64,000 nt of DNA, from positions 215,442 through 279,441 of the forward strand of contig BGKB01000143.1 in assembly GCA_003116975.1 (NCBI GenBank), in the 5' to 3' direction. The first letter of the stretch is position 1, and the number at the start of each line of letters is the position of its first letter. Below, piece after piece: positions 23,365 to 34,120 of this stretch. The notes under the pieces were generated by a model that was not told the origin of the DNA, did no database searches, and saw only the letters and a list, made by a program, of their open reading frames with translations. The DNA comes from Aurantiochytrium sp. KH105 (lineage: Eukaryota > Sar > Bigyra > Thraustochytrida > Thraustochytriidae). The position numbers and the translations under genes were made by a program.

Positions 23365-25806
23365 ATGTTTTCTGAAGACGAAGAAGTAGCGGGAACCGCG
23401 TACGGGGTAGGGAGACCTCCCCAGGACTCGCCGACTTCTTCGACCACGGGTCGCAGTCTGCGCAAGAACGGCAAGGACGCCCAGATTGGCATGGAGAGCG
23501 ATGACGGCAAGGTCACCCACCCTATGCGTGCCATCCACGTGCCTGTCCCTTTCACCAAGGGCATTTACTGCAACCCGGTGACCAGCATTCTCGGTATCGT
23601 TGTGCTCTGGGGCCTTTCCATCTGGTGCATGGTCGACCCGGACTCGTCCTACGAGTACCTTACCCAAGCCCAGGCTGGCACGACCACGTACTTTACTTGG
23701 TTCTACATTGTCACGACCCCGATCATGTTCTTCTTCATGGCCTACGTCTATGTCATCTATGGCAACCAGAAGCTGGGCAATCCCGAGGACAAGCCCGACT
23801 TTAACGCTGCTTCATACTTTGCCATGATCTTTTCTGCTGGTGTCGCAGTCGGTCTTTTCTTTTACGGCGTGAGTGAGCCCCTTTACCATCTCTCTGGCAA
23901 CCGCTTCGACACCGGCTTCCACTCTGTTGCCGAGTATGACATTCATGCCATTAACCTCACCCTTTACCATTGGGGATTTGGCGCATGGACCGGCTACGTC
24001 CTTATCGGTGTCACTGCAGGCATTGCTGCCTACCGCGAGAAGCTCCCTCTCACCATGCGCTCCTGCTTCTACCCGGTCCTTGGCCGCTACACCTGGGGCT
24101 TCTGGGGTGATGTGCTCGATGCCTTTAGCATTGTCGTGGTCGTCTCCGGTGTTTGCACAAGTCTTGGTCTTGGTGCCATTCAGCTGATTGACGGCATTGG
24201 TCGCCTCACGGACATGGATCTCGAAGAAGGCAGCACTGCCCAATCCAACGCTCGCATCATCTGCATTTGGATTGTCACGGCTATGGCCACCGTTTCCGTC
24301 GTCTCCGGCCTCGATGTTGGTATCAAGATCCTTTCCAACATTGCTATCATGCTCGGTTTCATCCTCTGGTTTCTCGTTCTCTTCCTCGACGACACCAAGT
24401 ACCTTCTCAACATCGCCGTGGAGTCTATTGGATGGTACTTTCAAAACAACCTGGTTCAGGTCGCTTTTGCAACTGATGCCTTTGCTCAGCTAACCCGTGG
24501 TAACGGTCGCGGCATTGATGGTGACCAGTACGAGGGTCTCGGTGCCTCTGCTTCTTGGATGAACTCCTGGACCATCTTTTACTGGGCCTGGTGGACCGCA
24601 TGGGCCAGCTTTGTCGGTCTCTTCATTGCTCGCATCTCCAAGGGCCGCACTATTCGCGACGTCATTCACTTTACGCTTGCTGGCCCGCTCGTCTATGCCT
24701 TTCTCTGGTTCTCGGTCTTTGGTGGTGCCGGTATTCGCGCCTACCGCCGTGCCCTCGAGGTCATTCAGCTTGGTACCTTTCAGGGTGATGCTGACATGTA
24801 CCTTGTCGAGGGCAGCTCCGTGTGCTACAACCCGCCCACTGAGCCGATCACGGTTACCTTTCTCGACAAGACCGGGGCTAACGCAACGTGGGAATTTGAA
24901 AATGACTACCCGACGATTACTCCCGTCTGCACCACCATCGGCAACGCCTCCTGGTGGAATGTCCTCTTGCAGTACGGCGTCTTTGGTCACTTTCTCGGAT
25001 GGGTTGCCGTCTTTGCCATTGCCATCTACTTTGTCACCTCTGCTGACTCGGGATCTCTCGTGGTGGATCACCTTGCCAGCAATGGACACGACGAACCGGG
25101 CTTTTGGATCCAGCGCGTCTTCTGGGCTTGTACCGAGGGTGCCGTCGCCACGGCCCTGCTCATTGCCGGCCAGTCCGATGCTCTCACTGCTCTTCAGTCT
25201 GTCATGATTGTCGCTGGTCTTCCCTTCTCTGTGCTCCTCTGTACGTGCATGATTTGCCTTTACCGTTTCCTCGTTCAATTTGAGAACCCGGAGCTCTACA
25301 ACTCGTACAACGAGTTCCAGTTGCACTTTGGTGGCGGTATTTTCAACTACTTTGACATCCTTCTCTCCTGCGGCGGCCTCTTCACGAGTTCTGGTCGCGA
25401 CTTCATCACCGTTCCCGACGCACGCGTTCACCTCGAGACGCTTCGTGCCTTCCTCCTCCCAGGCTGGTCCACCTACATCATTGCGTCTCGCCTCAGTCCG
25501 GAGTCCAGGTTCATCAACGTGCTCTCCGCTGTTATGGTCGAGCTGCTCTTTGCCGGTTGGATCGTACTTTTTCTTTCCATGGTGGCCATTCATGACATCA
25601 AGGCTTTTGGCTGGCTCTGCTTCCTTTGCATGGGTTTTGCCCTCGGCGCGCTGCGGACTACTGTTCGCGCCAAGTTCAACATCATGGGCAACTTTGGTGA
25701 GGATGTTGGTGCTTCGCTCGTTGCTTACTACCAGGTCCTTGCGCAGTGCGTCATTGAGACTGACGACATGGACATCCGGAGCGTTGGCTCTCATCTGTCC
25801 ACTTGA
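23365..25806 (+). CDS. BCCT-family transporter, copy 3
   Basis: 813-residue single-exon BCCT transporter. The frame stays open further upstream, to a TTG, but the first ATG is at 23365 (MFSEDEEVAG), so I start there. The signature WTIFYWAWWTAW sits near residue 401 and the TM4 segment LYHWGFGAWTGY keeps the betaine-cage aromatics. The TM3 motif is G159-V-A-V-G163, as in copy 2. The extra loop between late helices has an N-A-T sequon and two cysteines. The C-terminal PLAC8-like module is at about 648-805, followed by a short tail without copy 2's long acidic Ser run. A YGVSEPLYHL segment replaces YGVSEPLWHL of the other two, and YGVFGHFLGW replaces the YDYGPFLSW segment, so this copy is the most diverged around late helices. 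An AATAAA lies about 90 bases after the stop. Probable osmolyte importer. Confidence 0.93.
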   Translation: MFSEDEEVAGTAYGVGRPPQDSPTSSTTGRSLRKNGKDAQIGMESDDGKVTHPMRAIHVPVPFTKGIYCNPVTSILGIVVLWGLSIWCMVDPDSSYEYLTQAQAGTTTYFTWFYIVTTPIMFFFMAYVYVIYGNQKLGNPEDKPDFNAASYFAMIFSAGVAVGLFFYGVSEPLYHLSGNRFDTGFHSVAEYDIHAINLTLYHWGFGAWTGYVLIGVTAGIAAYREKLPLTMRSCFYPVLGRYTWGFWGDVLDAFSIVVVVSGVCTSLGLGAIQLIDGIGRLTDMDLEEGSTAQSNARIICIWIVTAMATVSVVSGLDVGIKILSNIAIMLGFILWFLVLFLDDTKYLLNIAVESIGWYFQNNLVQVAFATDAFAQLTRGNGRGIDGDQYEGLGASASWMNSWTIFYWAWWTAWASFVGLFIARISKGRTIRDVIHFTLAGPLVYAFLWFSVFGGAGIRAYRRALEVIQLGTFQGDADMYLVEGSSVCYNPPTEPITVTFLDKTGANATWEFENDYPTITPVCTTIGNASWWNVLLQYGVFGHFLGWVAVFAIAIYFVTSADSGSLVVDHLASNGHDEPGFWIQRVFWACTEGAVATALLIAGQSDALTALQSVMIVAGLPFSVLLCTCMICLYRFLVQFENPELYNSYNEFQLHFGGGIFNYFDILLSCGGLFTSSGRDFITVPDARVHLETLRAFLLPGWSTYIIASRLSPESRFINVLSAVMVELLFAGWIVLFLSMVAIHDIKAFGWLCFLCMGFALGALRTTVRAKFNIMGNFGEDVGASLVAYYQVLAQCVIETDDMDIRSVGSHLST

Positions 25807-25893
25807 GCTTCGTAGTAGCTCGTGTGTGCGAGGACCGGATCTTGACGCGTCCGCTGCTCTTTCCCTATGTTTTGTTGAGTGTCCTTTCTTTCC

Positions 25894-25899
25894 AATAAA
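25894..25899 (+). terminator. Putative poly(A) signal of BCCT copy 3
   Basis: AATAAA, 88 bases after the stop codon at 25806, in an AT-rich 3' flank. Placement fits a canonical polyadenylation signal; no transcript end is visible. Confidence 0.5.
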
Positions 25900-25996
25900 A
25901 AATCTTCCGTCATTTCATACCATTTGGCCGCCCAATCTATTTTCGTAGTTCACTTCAGCTTCGTATTGGTTTTTGTGTGAGAGGTATACGTATGAT

Positions 25997-26104
25997 CGAG
26001 TATATACACAGACTTGCACATGACCTCTGGAAAGTAGCCCTACTTGAAGACCGAGTATAAACAGACTTGCACATGACCCCATGAAAGTAGTCCTACTTGA
26101 CTTT
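25997..26104. repeat. Direct duplication, 55-bp period
   Basis: Two adjacent copies of cgagtata-acagacttgcac followed by atgacc, gaaagtag and cctacttga blocks begin at 25997 and 26052. They are nearly identical, so the event is fairly recent. Confidence 0.8.
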
Positions 26105-26525
26105 GAAGTCGCATCAGATCGAATTTGAGACCTTTCATTTTTACGAACGTGCATCTTTTCCTCATCGCTTGCACGTAATTTTATCCCTTTCCGCTTTACT
26201 GTTCTGGGCGGTTCGCTTTCTTGCTCGTTTAGAGAAAAACGATGGGCTCGATCGATGAGAGATTGATCATCTTGACTCTCTTTTCCAATTCCACTTCCAC
26301 CAGCATCAAGCTTAAAAAGTATTGGTGGCACGGCTGGACTGTGAGAGCCAAGAGAGAGAGGGAGAGAGACCAGTCTGTAGTCTACATCGTTTCATACGCT
26401 CGCTTCTGCCGCGAAAGACGACAGGCAACGGGGGCACCTCGGTGCGGCATCTCGCATCTGCCCTGGACCTCTTATCAAGTCATCAAGTCATCCTAGGGCT
26501 TGCCGGCTGCCCAGCGCGAGCGTCA

Positions 26526-28520
26526 ATGTCAACATTCGTAGAGGCGGAGCCTCCGGCAGCCACCAGTGCTGGCGAACTCGCGCTCCCTATGACGGCGGCC
26601 GAAATCCAAGAGAAACTCGGACGCGAAGGCGAGGTCTTGCTGGGCGTACTTGACGGTACGCCGTCGCTGCAAACCTTTCATTCTGGGCGATGGGAGCTGA
26701 CAGCACAAGACATCGAAACAGCGCTCGGCGAAGACGCACTCTGCCGCATCGAAAAGGCCGTCAAACCACGCATGGATAGCGTCTTTGGCCTCCGCCAGAA
26801 CCTCATCAACCTTAAAAAGGTTTACCTCCATCTCCAAATGCCAGGCAGCGAACTGCAAAAGCGCATTAATCAGTACACGTGCCTCTTTTACGCAGATGGC
26901 AAGGACTGGTATCAACATCTCATTGCTGAGCAGGAAGTCGACTCATGGCGCAAGCCCAAGGAAGAAACCGGGGCTGCGCTGTATCAGCAGGTCTCTCGAG
27001 CTCTGCAAGAATGCAACGGGGCACAAATGGCTGTTCTTGACGCGCGCCAATACATTAAGAACATTTGCTGCGTTCCGAGGCATCCAAACAAACCCACGAG
27101 TTTTGAGCTCCAGCTTTTACCCGCAACACTTTGGAGCGCGCAAGTGTTCTCAGATCTAGAGAGAGAATGGCCTGGTATCGCCGACAAGGACTTGATCGAG
27201 GCTCGCAAGGCGTACTTTCAGGGGAAACGCGATATGGCGCGACCTTCTGAATGCGACGCCGATCGCCTCGCCAAAGAGCGTCTCGACGCGCTCGTGGACA
27301 AAATTGTTGGCGCGGTGGACGCTCATGACAATAAAGCTGTACGTCACTTCATCAAGTGCTCCTGCGTCGCGCGCGGCGTATCGAAGGCGCTTCGTATCGA
27401 GGTCGAGGCCGAGCGCTTGCATGAGAGCGTCCGTGAGATGATCAAACGCCTACGAGGCTTGCAGGACAGACTTCTCGAGGTGACCAAGGATTCGCCACAG
27501 GCATATTATAAGCTTGTTCGATTTACTTGTCAAGTCGATGCCATGATCAAGGTCCTCTTGGATCTTGATCTCTGGCTCAAGCGCGTTCGCGATGAACCCA
27601 CACGGCTTTGGTTTGGCGCAGCGGACCGCGACGCCAGCGCGGGACTGTTTGTCCCGCCAGACTTTGAGGCCGTCGCCAGCATCCACGATGGCCTCGAGGA
27701 GATTTTGCAGCGCTGGCGTCCGCAGCTCGAGGCGCGGCTGCGTGACCCTGACAATCCCGAGTACGCTGCATACCTTAAGGGTCGCAAAGCCTGCAAGCGC
27801 TGCCGGGCCCAGTACAGCAAACCCTTTGTGGCCAACAATGGGCTCTGCTACTTTTGTGAATTAACGGCACGCGATACCGCCGCCGCGGCCGCAGCCCAGC
27901 TCTCCGAGACAGCCCTACAGAGCGGCTTGCTTATGGACTGCACGCTGCAACTGCGTTGCGTGCCCAAGGGCGCGACAAAGGCGCCCATGCCGACCATGTG
28001 TCCGCACTCGCATCGGTGCTTTGTATGTGACGGGTGGACGTGCGAGCTCTGCAATGCGGTGAGACTTGATGGCGATGGCGTGGCGGCAGTCGTTGAAGAA
28101 TCCGACCCCGATGTGCTTTTGTTTGACTTTGATCGGACCTTTGCGTCAACGCGCTCAGGCGCAGACCCACTTGTCGTTAAGAATGGAATGAGTCATACTC
28201 TCGACCCACACCTTGCGAGTCTGGCTCATGGGAGGGCCCCGGGCTCGGTGCACGTCGTCACTCGAAACTCGCACAAGCGTCAGATTGAAGCCTTTCTCGC
28301 GGAGCGTGAGCTAGCTCATGTTCAGGTGCACAGCCTTCGCCATTTTGCGAGCGCAAATGACAAGGCTGACATGATCGACAGTCTGCTCACTTCCGCGCAG
28401 ACGGCCCTCTTTGTCGATGATAGCTGGCAGGAGGTTCTTGCCCCACGGTTGCGCGACCTGGTCTTCAATAAACTCGGCAAGGTACGTGTTGTGCTTTTCG
28501 ATCGGTCACAGACCTCTTAG
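26526..28520 (+). CDS. Orphan protein: two zinc-binding Cys clusters + C-terminal HAD-fold domain
   Basis: 664 residues from the first ATG (MSTFVEAEPP); the frame upstream begins only with TTG. The N-terminal ~400 residues are mostly helical, without a recognised family. Residues about 423-445 form a CxxC...CxxC zinc-ribbon-like cluster (KACKRC ... LCYFC), and about 492-510 a second Cys/His cluster (MCPHSHRC, CDGWTCELC). The C-terminal ~135 residues show the four HAD-superfamily motifs: D534-F-D-R-T538 (DxDxT), a VVTRNS motif-II Thr, a conserved Lys (SANDKAD) and FVDD as the final acidic motif. With the nucleophile and acid/base aspartates present, phosphatase activity is plausible; substrate and pathway are unknown. 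It converges with the Snu23 gene, and an AATAAA lies at 28756. I cannot name an orthologue. Confidence 0.82.
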   Translation: MSTFVEAEPPAATSAGELALPMTAAEIQEKLGREGEVLLGVLDGTPSLQTFHSGRWELTAQDIETALGEDALCRIEKAVKPRMDSVFGLRQNLINLKKVYLHLQMPGSELQKRINQYTCLFYADGKDWYQHLIAEQEVDSWRKPKEETGAALYQQVSRALQECNGAQMAVLDARQYIKNICCVPRHPNKPTSFELQLLPATLWSAQVFSDLEREWPGIADKDLIEARKAYFQGKRDMARPSECDADRLAKERLDALVDKIVGAVDAHDNKAVRHFIKCSCVARGVSKALRIEVEAERLHESVREMIKRLRGLQDRLLEVTKDSPQAYYKLVRFTCQVDAMIKVLLDLDLWLKRVRDEPTRLWFGAADRDASAGLFVPPDFEAVASIHDGLEEILQRWRPQLEARLRDPDNPEYAAYLKGRKACKRCRAQYSKPFVANNGLCYFCELTARDTAAAAAAQLSETALQSGLLMDCTLQLRCVPKGATKAPMPTMCPHSHRCFVCDGWTCELCNAVRLDGDGVAAVVEESDPDVLLFDFDRTFASTRSGADPLVVKNGMSHTLDPHLASLAHGRAPGSVHVVTRNSHKRQIEAFLAERELAHVQVHSLRHFASANDKADMIDSLLTSAQTALFVDDSWQEVLAPRLRDLVFNKLGKVRVVLFDRSQTS

Positions 28521-28755
28521 AAAGCGCGCTCTCGGCTGGCCAAACTGTCGAGTCAATCACGATCGAGAATGCGCCCTCGTTTGCTTGGCCGAGTTGTTGA
28601 GCTTGGTCGAGTCCCGCAAGACGTACAAAGGTCTCGACATTCAGAAGAGACAAAGTAAAGAATTCATTGGGCAGCAGCAAGGCATTACCGGAGAGAAAGG
28701 ACATCCCATGCTTTGCTCTTTTTCTTGGAGATTGTAGATAGACAGTCGCACAAAT

Positions 28756-28761
28756 AATAAA
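28756..28761 (+). terminator. Putative poly(A) signal of the HAD-fold gene
   Basis: AATAAA about 236 bases after the stop at 28520 and about 50 bases before the convergent Snu23 stop. The 291-base spacer must hold both 3' ends. Confidence 0.35.
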
Positions 28762-28811
28762 GTTGTGGCTTAGCCCCTTCTCTCTTCCCCATCAGTTTGC
28801 TTGTTCGTCGC

Positions 28812-29495
28812 TTAGCCCGCCTTTGTTGACCCAAAGCCAGAAATGCCCATGGCAGCCATCATTGCCTTGGTCTCAGCGTCCTCGGCTGGAAGTTGGTCGT
28901 CCATAGCCTGTTTCGCACTGTTGTTGGCCATCTTGCGTTCCTCCTTGCGCTTACGCTTACGCGCCGCGCGCTCCTCGCGTTTGTTCGCCTCCAGCTCTTC
29001 GAGTTCGCGAACGCGAGACTCAAAGTCATAGGTTGCTGCGGCATGTGCTTGGGCGCGCTTGGCGTATTTGAGCTCGACCCGCTCACGAATGCGTTGCCGC
29101 ACTTCACTTAGCGTTGCCTTGCGCACAGCCATGGAATTGCCCAGCTTGCTCTGATGCTGGACCGAGTTTAGATGCTGCATGTACGAGCTCGAATCCGTGA
29201 ACGTCCGCTGGCAAAGCTCGCAGTGGTAACCCTGACGCGTGAGGGCGCCATCGGCCTCCAAATCGATCATGCGTCGCGAGCCAACATCCTTGAAGAAGTC
29301 CACGGTCTCTCTGCGGCTGTGAAGAAAGCCGTCATCTTGGCGCGCCTCCAAGAGCCTCCGCCGCTCGACGGCGGCCTCGCCGCCTCGCTCGCGGTCCTCG
29401 CGCTCGCGCGCGCGGCGCTCGAACGCCTCGCGGTCCCAGCTGCGGCTCTCTATGTTCGACACCCCGCGCGTCGCGCCGCTTCGCTCGCCGGCCAT
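28812..29495 (-). CDS. SNU23: U4/U6.U5 tri-snRNP protein Snu23 / ZMAT2
   Basis: 227 residues, single exon, ATG at 29495. This is the zinc-finger splicing factor Snu23 (ZMAT2 in animals), a component of the spliceosomal B complex that contacts U6 near the 5' splice site. The matrin-type C2H2 finger is at C92-x2-C95-x12-H108-x5-H114 (GYHCELCQRTF ... HLNSVQH). It is followed by the conserved L-G-x-S-M-x-V-x-x-x-T-L block, a YDFE-R-ELEE helix, a Lys/Arg-rich basic stretch and the diagnostic C-terminus MGISGFGSTK. Length is close to the family's usual ~200 residues. It is divergent from the RPC2 gene across a 647-base spacer. Function follows from the family. Confidence 0.93.
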   Translation of the reverse strand: MAGERSGATRGVSNIESRSWDREAFERRAREREDRERGGEAAVERRRLLEARQDDGFLHSRRETVDFFKDVGSRRMIDLEADGALTRQGYHCELCQRTFTDSSSYMQHLNSVQHQSKLGNSMAVRKATLSEVRQRIRERVELKYAKRAQAHAAATYDFESRVRELEELEANKREERAARKRKRKEERKMANNSAKQAMDDQLPAEDAETKAMMAAMGISGFGSTKAG

Positions 29496-30142
29496 CTTGT
29501 CGTCGTGCGCGACGTGCGTTTGGCTTTTACAAATTCACGCGGATTCACCCAGATTCACGTCAAAAAAGCGACGCAAAACAGCGACAAAACAGCGCAAAAA
29601 ATTGAAGGTCGTCTGCAAGCGGTCAGGCCAGGCAAGTCCGAGGGATCTCGTCTGATCAGCAGCCACAGGTTTTCCTTGTCAAAGTACTACGCACGACGCA
29701 AGACGCAAGACATAAGACAATGCAGTAAGCTTACCTAGATGCTAGCTGGCAGCGATGCATGTATTTTTTTGGAGAGTCCCAACAAGTCCCAAGCAGGATA
29801 GTTTATCTTTTGGGGTGAAGATTGCGTATGTTCTTCTTTGACAAGGCCACGAGTTCGTTCCTCCGCACGGAAAACACGAAAATTGCTTTTTGCATCCATG
29901 TAGAAACGTCACAAAGCAAAAAAGCCTTTTCGTATGGCTTACTCCATTGATTCACGAGGCGAGCTTGCAAATCTAGGCCCAGGCCGAGGCCTTCTGCTTA
30001 CCGCACGTCCACCCTCCCTAGCCTGCCCTTCAAGTCGCTTTCGACCCGACGCGGCCTGCCCCCGACCCCGGGGCGCGATCAAATCAAGCACAGCCCCTGG
30101 ACGAGGACCACAAGCGGCACTCTTGGCGGCCCGGCTCCACAA
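29496..30142. promoter_or_regulatory. Divergent promoter region of SNU23 (-) and the Pol III subunit gene (+)
   Basis: 647 bases between two divergently transcribed housekeeping genes. The middle (about 29740-29930) is AT-rich with T and A runs, while both edges near the ATGs are GC-rich. No convincing TATA box or recognised motif is visible. Both genes probably share this as a bidirectional promoter. Confidence 0.4.
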
Positions 30143-30330
30143 ATGTGCCGGCTGGCGAGTGGCCCGGAGCGGCCTCGCTTCGCGCTCTCTCTCCTGGCGA
30201 CCTTTCAAGCCTCGAACCTCGACCCCGAGCGCGACCTCGAGCGCGACCTCGCGGGCGAGCGCGGCGCGGCGCACGCGCACGAGGCGATGCTGCCCGGGGC
30301 GCGGGGCAGGCGCAAGCCCGCCGCCGGGGC

Positions 30331-30362
<32 letters not shown>

Positions 30363-33300
30363 CGCGCGGCGGGCCCGGCGCCGCGCGCGGCGGCGACGAC
30401 GACGCCCGCGGCGCCAAGGACGAGGAGCTCGGCGACAAGCAGCAGCAGCGGCAGGGCGCGGGGGCGGGTGGCGAGGGCGGCGGCGGCGGCGGCGGCGGCA
30501 GTAGCGGGGCCAAGACGCGAACGCGAGAGAATGGAGAGCAGATGAAGGCTGATCTGGAAGCAGAGGCCAAGATGGCTCCCGAGAGTCTCGAGATCGAGGA
30601 GGAGAAGGGCGCCGACGTCGGCCAAGTTGGAGAGCGCCTCTTGCCTGGGCCTGCAGACATCCCGCAGCAAAAGCCTTCGAGTGGGCTGACGCCCAGAGAA
30701 AGGGCTGCAGTCGACGAGGCGCCTGCACGGAACAAGTGGAAGCTCCTTCCCGAGTTTCTCAAGGTCCGTGGCCTCGTCAAGCAGCACATTGACTCGTACA
30801 ATCACTTTGTCGAGGTGGAAATGAAAAAGATTGTAGCCTCCAAGATGAATCGCGAGATTCGCAGTGACAACAACCACCACTTTTTCCTGCGGTACGAGGA
30901 CGTCTACGTTGGCACGCCCGAGGTAGACCAAAACCTCATCACCTACAAGGTGACACCGCAAGAGTGCCGTCTTCGTGATCTGACCTATGCCGCGCCCATT
31001 TACGTGGACGTGTGCTTTACACGCGGTCGCGGAGTCTTTCGCAAGCGAAAGCTGCAAATCGGACGCATCCCCGTCATGCTCCAGAGCTCGCGCTGTCGTC
31101 TGCGCGGCAAGTCTGTGGCCGAACTCGAAAAGCTCAAAGAGTGCCCGTATGACCCGGGTGGCTACTTTGTGGTCAAGGGCTCGGAAAAGGTGATTCTCAT
31201 TCAAGAGCAGCTGAGCAAGAATCGCATCATTATCGAGCAGGACTCCAAGAAGCAGACGTGCGCCAGCGTGACGAGTTCCACGCACGAGCGCAAAAGTCGC
31301 ACGGCAGTCTACATCAAAAATAATCGCATTTACCTCAAGCACAACAGCATCAGCGCAGACATTCCCATTTTCATCGTCCTCAAGGCCATGGACTGCGAGT
31401 CGGAACTGCTCATCAACTACGCCATCTCAGGAACGAGCGGCATTCGCCAGTTTCTCATTGCGTCGGCCGAAGAGGCCGCTCGCGCGGGCATTTTCACTCG
31501 CGACCAGGCGCTTGAGTTCATTGGCCAGTACATTAAGCACTCGCGCGCGGCCAAGCGTAGTGCTGACGACCCGACAAACACGGCTCCGCTTCGCGCGGAC
31601 GAAGCCAAGGATGTCCTTGCGCTCATGGTGCTGGGCCACGTGCCGGTGAACAATTACGACTTTCGCGACAAGGCGTTCTACCTCATGTACATGGTACGAC
31701 AGTGTTGTCAGGCCGAGGCAGATCCATCGCTTTTGGACGACAAGGATTACTACGGTAACAAGCGTCTCGAGCTGGCTGGTCAGCTGCTCGCCCTCCTTTT
31801 TGAGGATCTCTTTAAACGCTTCAACACCGAGCTCAAGCTGCAGGCGGAACGCGTGCTTTCTAAAGCGAATCAGGCAGATGCCTTTGACATTATGAAGCAC
31901 ATGAGCCAGAACATCATCACCAACGGTTTTGTCCAGGCCATCTCCACGGGCAACTGGTCTTTGAAACGTTTCAAGATGGAGCGTGCTGGCGTGACGCAGC
32001 AACTTTCGCGTCTCTCCTTCATGTCGGCCATCGGGCACATGACGCGTATCACCTCGCAATTTGAAAAGACGCGCAAGGTGAGTGGCCCGCGTGCTTTGCA
32101 GCCATCCCAATGGGGTATGCTCTGCCCCTCGGACACGCCCGAGGGTGAGTCTTGTGGACTGGTCAAGAATCTTGCCTTGCTCACGCACGTGACTTCGGAT
32201 GAGGAGGATGGGCCCGTGCGCCAGCTCGTGCTGCGTCTCGGTGTAGAAGACATCAAGCTCTTGGGCGGCGAGGAAATTTTCTCCGAGGGCGCATATGTGG
32301 TAATGCTCAACGGTGAAATCCTGGGGTTGACTGCAGAACCCGAGGTTCTTGCCGAGCAGCTTCGCAAGCTGCGGCGCGCTGGTCGTCTTGGCGAGTACGT
32401 TTCTGTCTTTGTCAACCGTGACAAGGCCACTGTGCAAATTGCCACGGATGGTGGTCGCATGTGTCGACCCCTCATTGTCGTGGACAAGGCGACGCATCGC
32501 GGCAAGGTCCGCAATAAGCACCTGCGCATGCTACGTGAGGGGAAAATGGCCTTTCACCAGCTCTTGGAGCAAGGTTTGATCGAGTACGTGGATGTGAACG
32601 AGTCGAACAATACCATGGTGGCACTCTCTGATGTGGAGGGCGAAAGCGCGGGCGGGGCCACGATGCAAGAGGCCACGCACTTGGAGATTGATCCTCTTAC
32701 TATTCTTGGCATTGTGGTGGGTCTGGTACCCTTTCCTCATCACAATCAGAGTCCGCGTAACACGTATCAGTGCGCCATGGGCAAGCAAGCCGTTGGCACG
32801 ATTGGCATGAACCAGCTCGAGCGCATTGATACTCTGCTTTACCTTATGTGCTACCCGCACAAGCCCCTCGTGCACTCTCGCACGCTAGAGCTCGTGAACT
32901 TTGACTGTGTGCCGGCGGGGCAAAACGCAATCGTGGCCGTCATGTCGTATTCGGGCTACGATATTGAAGATGCAATCATCATCAACAAGTCGAGCATGGA
33001 GCGCGGATTTGCACGTTGCATGGTGATGCGAAAGTACGCGACGCAGCTCAAGACGTATGCAAACAACACAATGGATCGTCTAGCGCCGCCGCCATTTGCG
33101 ACACCCGACGCACCCCCGGCCGCGGCTGGCAAGTTCTGTGGCGTGGGCTACGACGGCGTCATTGAGATTGGCAGCAGGGTAGAAAAGAATGGCGTCTTGG
33201 TGAACCGGGAAATGCCCACGAACACGAGTGACCTGATGGTGACAGGTCCGGGCATGGGCCACGGAAGCGGCGAGTTCAAGCCGTCGGCGCTGTGTTACAA

Positions 33301-34120
33301 GGGCCCGGGCGATGCGCGCGTGGACAAGGTCATGATCTCCTCGTCCGAGTTCGAATCGCACATTATCAAGGTTGTAACGCGCGAGGTGCGCATGATCGAG
33401 CTGGGCGACAAATTTTCCTCGCGGCATGGCCAAAAGGGCGTCGTGGGCCTCATTGTGCCTCAGGTCGATATGCCATTCACGGATCAAGGCATCGTTCCGG
33501 ACATTATCATGAACCCGCACGGTTTCCCGAGTCGAATGACGGTGGGCAAGTTGATGGAGCTCATTTGCTCCAAGGCCGGCGCGGTGAGCGGCGTGCGCCA
33601 GTACGGTACCGCATTTGCCGAGAATCCTGTCAAGGCGTGCTCGGAAACGCTCGTCAAGCACGGGCACTCATATCACGGCAAGGAGGTTGTGACGGACGGT
33701 ATCACGGGCGAGACGGTGGAGGCGCACATTTTCTTTGGGCCGGTGTACTACCAGCGTCTCAAGCACATGGTGGCGGACAAGATGCATGCACGTGCGCGAG
33801 GCCCGCGTGCGGTTCTCACGCGGCAGCCGACCGAGGGTCGCTCGCGTGATGGCGGTCTGCGCCTGGGCGAGATGGAGCGTGACTGTCTGATTGGCTATGG
33901 CGCCTCGGGTCTGCTCATCGAGCGGCTCATGATTTCCTCGGATATTTTCGAGGCCAATGTTTGTCTCAAGTGCGGATTCATGGCGAATCCAGTGCGGTGC
34001 CAGAACTGCCGCACAGGCGCCCATTTGACGTCGCTGAGCTTGCCGTACGCGTGTAAGCTGCTCTTTCAGGAACTCCATTCGATGAATATTATTCCCAAGC
34101 TGACGCTGCAGGACTTGTAG
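30143..34120 (+). CDS. RPC2: DNA-directed RNA polymerase III, second-largest subunit (RPC2/POLR3B)
   Basis: 1325 residues, single exon. It is the beta-like subunit that with the largest subunit forms the active centre of Pol III (tRNA, 5S and U6 synthesis, nucleus). Homology starts near residue 197 (NKWKLLPEFLKVRGLVKQHI) and runs to the end. Pol III-type blocks include DYYGNKRLELAGQLL, SRLSFMSAIGHMTRI, QPSQWGMLCPSDTPEGE, SYSGYDIEDAIIINKSS, GDKFSSRHGQKG and KMHARARGPRAVLTRQPTEG. A zinc-binding CLKCGF ... RCQNC cluster begins at C1274, and the end is SMNIIPKLTLQDL. Anything N-terminal to residue 197 is low complexity: Arg/Gly/Ala-rich, with poly-Gly and RGxG runs. The start could instead be M49 (30287); human RPC2 lacks this extension. 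It converges with the G-beta gene. Confidence 0.96.

Larger units (their letters stand above)
25807..26525. other. Spacer between BCCT copy 3 and the HAD-fold gene
   Basis: 719 bases, AT-richer than the 5' flanks. It contains the 3' flank of BCCT copy 3 with an AATAAA, a 55-bp direct duplication (25997-26104) and a short purine-rich stretch (26345-26375) before the ATG at 26526. The open frame upstream of 26526 starts with TTG and lacks protein-like features. Confidence 0.5.

Noticed and set aside
28812..29495. Overlapping plus-strand frames on the SNU23 gene (for example 29172-29738)
   Set aside because: Shadow frames of a gene with clear zinc-finger homology on the minus strand.
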